From NCBI GenBank assembly GCA_027483995.1, contig JAIXTK010000190.1, positions 1 through 33,800 of the forward strand: a stretch of DNA of 33,800 nucleotides, written 5' to 3'. Of the stretch, positions 32,362 through 33,800 are shown piece by piece. The notes beneath the pieces were generated by a model that did no database searches, was not told the origin of the DNA, and saw only the letters and a program-made list of their open reading frames with translations. This stretch comes from Acetobacteraceae bacterium (lineage in GTDB: Bacteria; Pseudomonadota; Alphaproteobacteria; Acetobacterales; Acetobacteraceae). Each line of letters begins with the position of its first letter. Position 1 is the first letter of the stretch. The position numbers and the translations under genes are program-made.

Positions 32362-33800
32362 TTAGAAGTCCATGTCGCCCATGCCGCCCATGCCGCCGCC
32401 CGGAGGGCCGCCAGCCGGGGCCTTGCGCTCCGGCTTCTCGGCGATCATGGCTTCGGTGGTCACCAGCAGGCCGGCGATCGAGGCCGCGTCCTGCAGGGCA
32501 GTGCGCACAACCTTGGTCGGGTCGATGATGCCGGCCTTGACCATGTCCTTGAACTCGCCGCTCTGCGCGTCGAAGCCCCAGGTGTACTCGTCCTTGTCCA
32601 GCACCTTGCCGCTGATCACCGCGCCGTCTTCACCGGCGTTCTCAGCGATCTGGCGCAGCGGGGTCAGCACCGCGCGGCGCACGATGTCGATGCCCACGCG
32701 CTGGTCGTCGTTGTCGGCCTTCAGCTTGGCGAGCACCAGCGAAGCGCGGGCCAGGGCCACACCGCCGCCAGGGACGATGCCTTCCTCAACGGCCGCACGG
32801 GTCGCATGCAGCGCGTCGTCCACGCGATCCTTGCGCTCCTTCACCTCAACCTCGGTGGCGCCACCGACGCGGATGACGGCCACGCCGCCAGCCAGCTTCG
32901 CCAGACGCTCCTGCAGCTTCTCGCGGTCGTAGTCGGAGGTGGTTTCCTCCACCTGCGCGCGGATCTGGTTGCAGCGGCCGGTGATGTCGGCCTTCTTGCC
33001 GGCGCCCTCGACGATCGTGGTGTTCTCCTTCTCGATCACGACCTTCTTGGCCTTGCCGAGCATGGCGAGCGTCACGGTCTCAAGCTTGATGCCGAGGTCT
33101 TCGCTGATCACCTGGCCACCGGTCAGGATCGCGAGGTCTTCCAGCATCGCCTTGCGGCGATCGCCGAAGCCCGGCGCCTTCACGGCGGCAACCTTCAGCC
33201 CGCCGCGCAGCTTGTTCACCACCAGGGTGGCAAGGGCTTCGCCCTCGATGTCCTCGGCGATGATCAGCAGCGGACGGCCCGACTGCACAACGCTTTCCAG
33301 CAGCGGCAGCATCGGCTGCAGGCCGGACAGCTTCTTCTCGTGGATCAGGATGTAGGGCTGATCCAGGTCGGTGATCATCTTCTCCGCGTTGGTGATGAAG
33401 TACGGAGAGATGTAGCCGCGGTCGAACTGCATGCCCTCGACAACGTCGAGCTCGGTCTGGATGCCCTTGGCTTCCTCAACCGTGATCACGCCCTCGTTGC
33501 CGACCTTCTGCATGGCTTCGGAGATCATCTTGCCGATGTCCGCTTCGCCATTGGCAGAGATCGTGCCCACCTGCGCCGTCTCGGCCTGGGTGGTGATCTT
33601 CTTGCTGCGCTTCTTCAGCTCTTCCACCAGCGCAACCACGGCCTTGTCGATGCCGCGCTTGAGGTCCATCGGGTTCATGCCCGCGGCCACGCTCTTGGAA
33701 CCCTCGCGCACGATGGCCTGGGCCAGCACGGTCGCGGTGGTGGTGCCGTCGCCGGCCTCATCATTGGTGCGGGAAGCGACTTCCTTCACCATCTGCGCGC
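32362..33800 (-). CDS. groEL: Chaperonin GroEL, C-terminal part (cut by right window edge)
   Basis: The 60-kDa chaperonin forms double rings that fold proteins with GroES. The gene reads off the right edge; about 479 codons are visible and roughly the first 70 are missing. The track ORF start ([12 protein letters not shown]) is an internal Met; AQ codons in frame precede it. [14 protein letters not shown] carries the ATP-hydrolysis Asp. [11 protein letters not shown] lies in the apical domain and [14 protein letters not shown] in the equatorial domain. The C-terminal tail is Gly/Met-rich, ending [11 protein letters not shown], as usual for a general GroEL. The stop TAA is at 32362, followed by two stem-loops. 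groES is expected just outside the window. Confidence 0.98.
   Translation of the reverse strand, partial: AQMVKEVASRTNDEAGDGTTTATVLAQAIVREGSKSVAAGMNPMDLKRGIDKAVVALVEELKKRSKKITTQAETAQVGTISANGEADIGKMISEAMQKVGNEGVITVEEAKGIQTELDVVEGMQFDRGYISPYFITNAEKMITDLDQPYILIHEKKLSGLQPMLPLLESVVQSGRPLLIIAEDIEGEALATLVVNKLRGGLKVAAVKAPGFGDRRKAMLEDLAILTGGQVISEDLGIKLETVTLAMLGKAKKVVIEKENTTIVEGAGKKADITGRCNQIRAQVEETTSDYDREKLQERLAKLAGGVAVIRVGGATEVEVKERKDRVDDALHATRAAVEEGIVPGGGVALARASLVLAKLKADNDDQRVGIDIVRRAVLTPLRQIAENAGEDGAVISGKVLDKDEYTWGFDAQSGEFKDMVKAGIIDPTKVVRTALQDAASIAGLLVTTEAMIAEKPERKAPAGGPPGGGMGGMGDMDF

Overview
The window is chromosomal DNA from a very GC-rich alphaproteobacterium. Strong C/G bias at third codon positions, the gene families, and a tandem cysteine desulfurase-ferredoxin-mnmA cluster suggest the Acetobacteraceae/Rhodospirillales. 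That placement is inference from gene content; there is no rRNA here and no genus can be named. Most genes are ordinary housekeeping genes. I see no prophage, IS transposase, CRISPR array, toxin-antitoxin pair or plasmid function.

Layout. At the left edge lies the 5' part of polA (minus), then a dense block of palindromes and a small CHCC zinc-finger gene. A lipoprotein alpha/beta hydrolase and a large membrane-embedded patatin-like protein follow on the plus strand, then a short acidic-tract protein and tRNA-Arg(CCG). From 6.8 to 12.1 kb are an Eis-like GNAT acetyltransferase, a degenerate prephenate-dehydratase-like gene (minus), an M20 amidohydrolase, an acetamidase/formamidase-family gene (minus) and a PEP-CTERM-tailed exported protein. 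After tRNA-Met(CAT), 12.4-16.2 kb holds a minus-strand sulfur-transfer operon: two cysteine desulfurases, a 2Fe-2S ferredoxin and mnmA. A small alpha/beta hydrolase diverges from it, followed by tyrS. From 18.6 to 24.4 kb the minus strand carries a small conserved-looking gene, an SGNH/sialate-esterase-like gene translationally coupled to a HAD dehalogenase, and an AsmA/YhdP-like gene. glnE diverges from the last with only 17 bp between start codons and overlaps a bcp-type peroxiredoxin by 4 nt. The right end, all minus strand, has an MsrQ-like heme membrane protein, an exported protein of unknown function, aat, a threonine-dehydratase-like enzyme, two cold-shock genes and the 3' part of groEL.

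Two signals are not explained by the genes. (1) A family of about 130-bp AT-rich intergenic elements occurs three times (about 10.19, 13.44 and 27.85 kb). Each has two hairpins at its ends and a variable palindromic core. One copy has perfect 9-bp terminal inverted repeats. One end of every copy coincides with a gene's stop codon; two neighbouring genes read into the element for their last codons, and one copy splits the sulfur-transfer operon just before mnmA. (2) A 29-bp direct repeat (27/29 identical) flanks the prephenate-dehydratase-like gene. It is the last codons of the upstream GNAT gene, repeated 981 bp further on. This looks like the scar of an insertion or duplication that placed the gene there, and that gene has lost catalytic motifs of its family.

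I found no clearly new multi-gene system. The repeat family and the flanked degenerate gene are the best leads.
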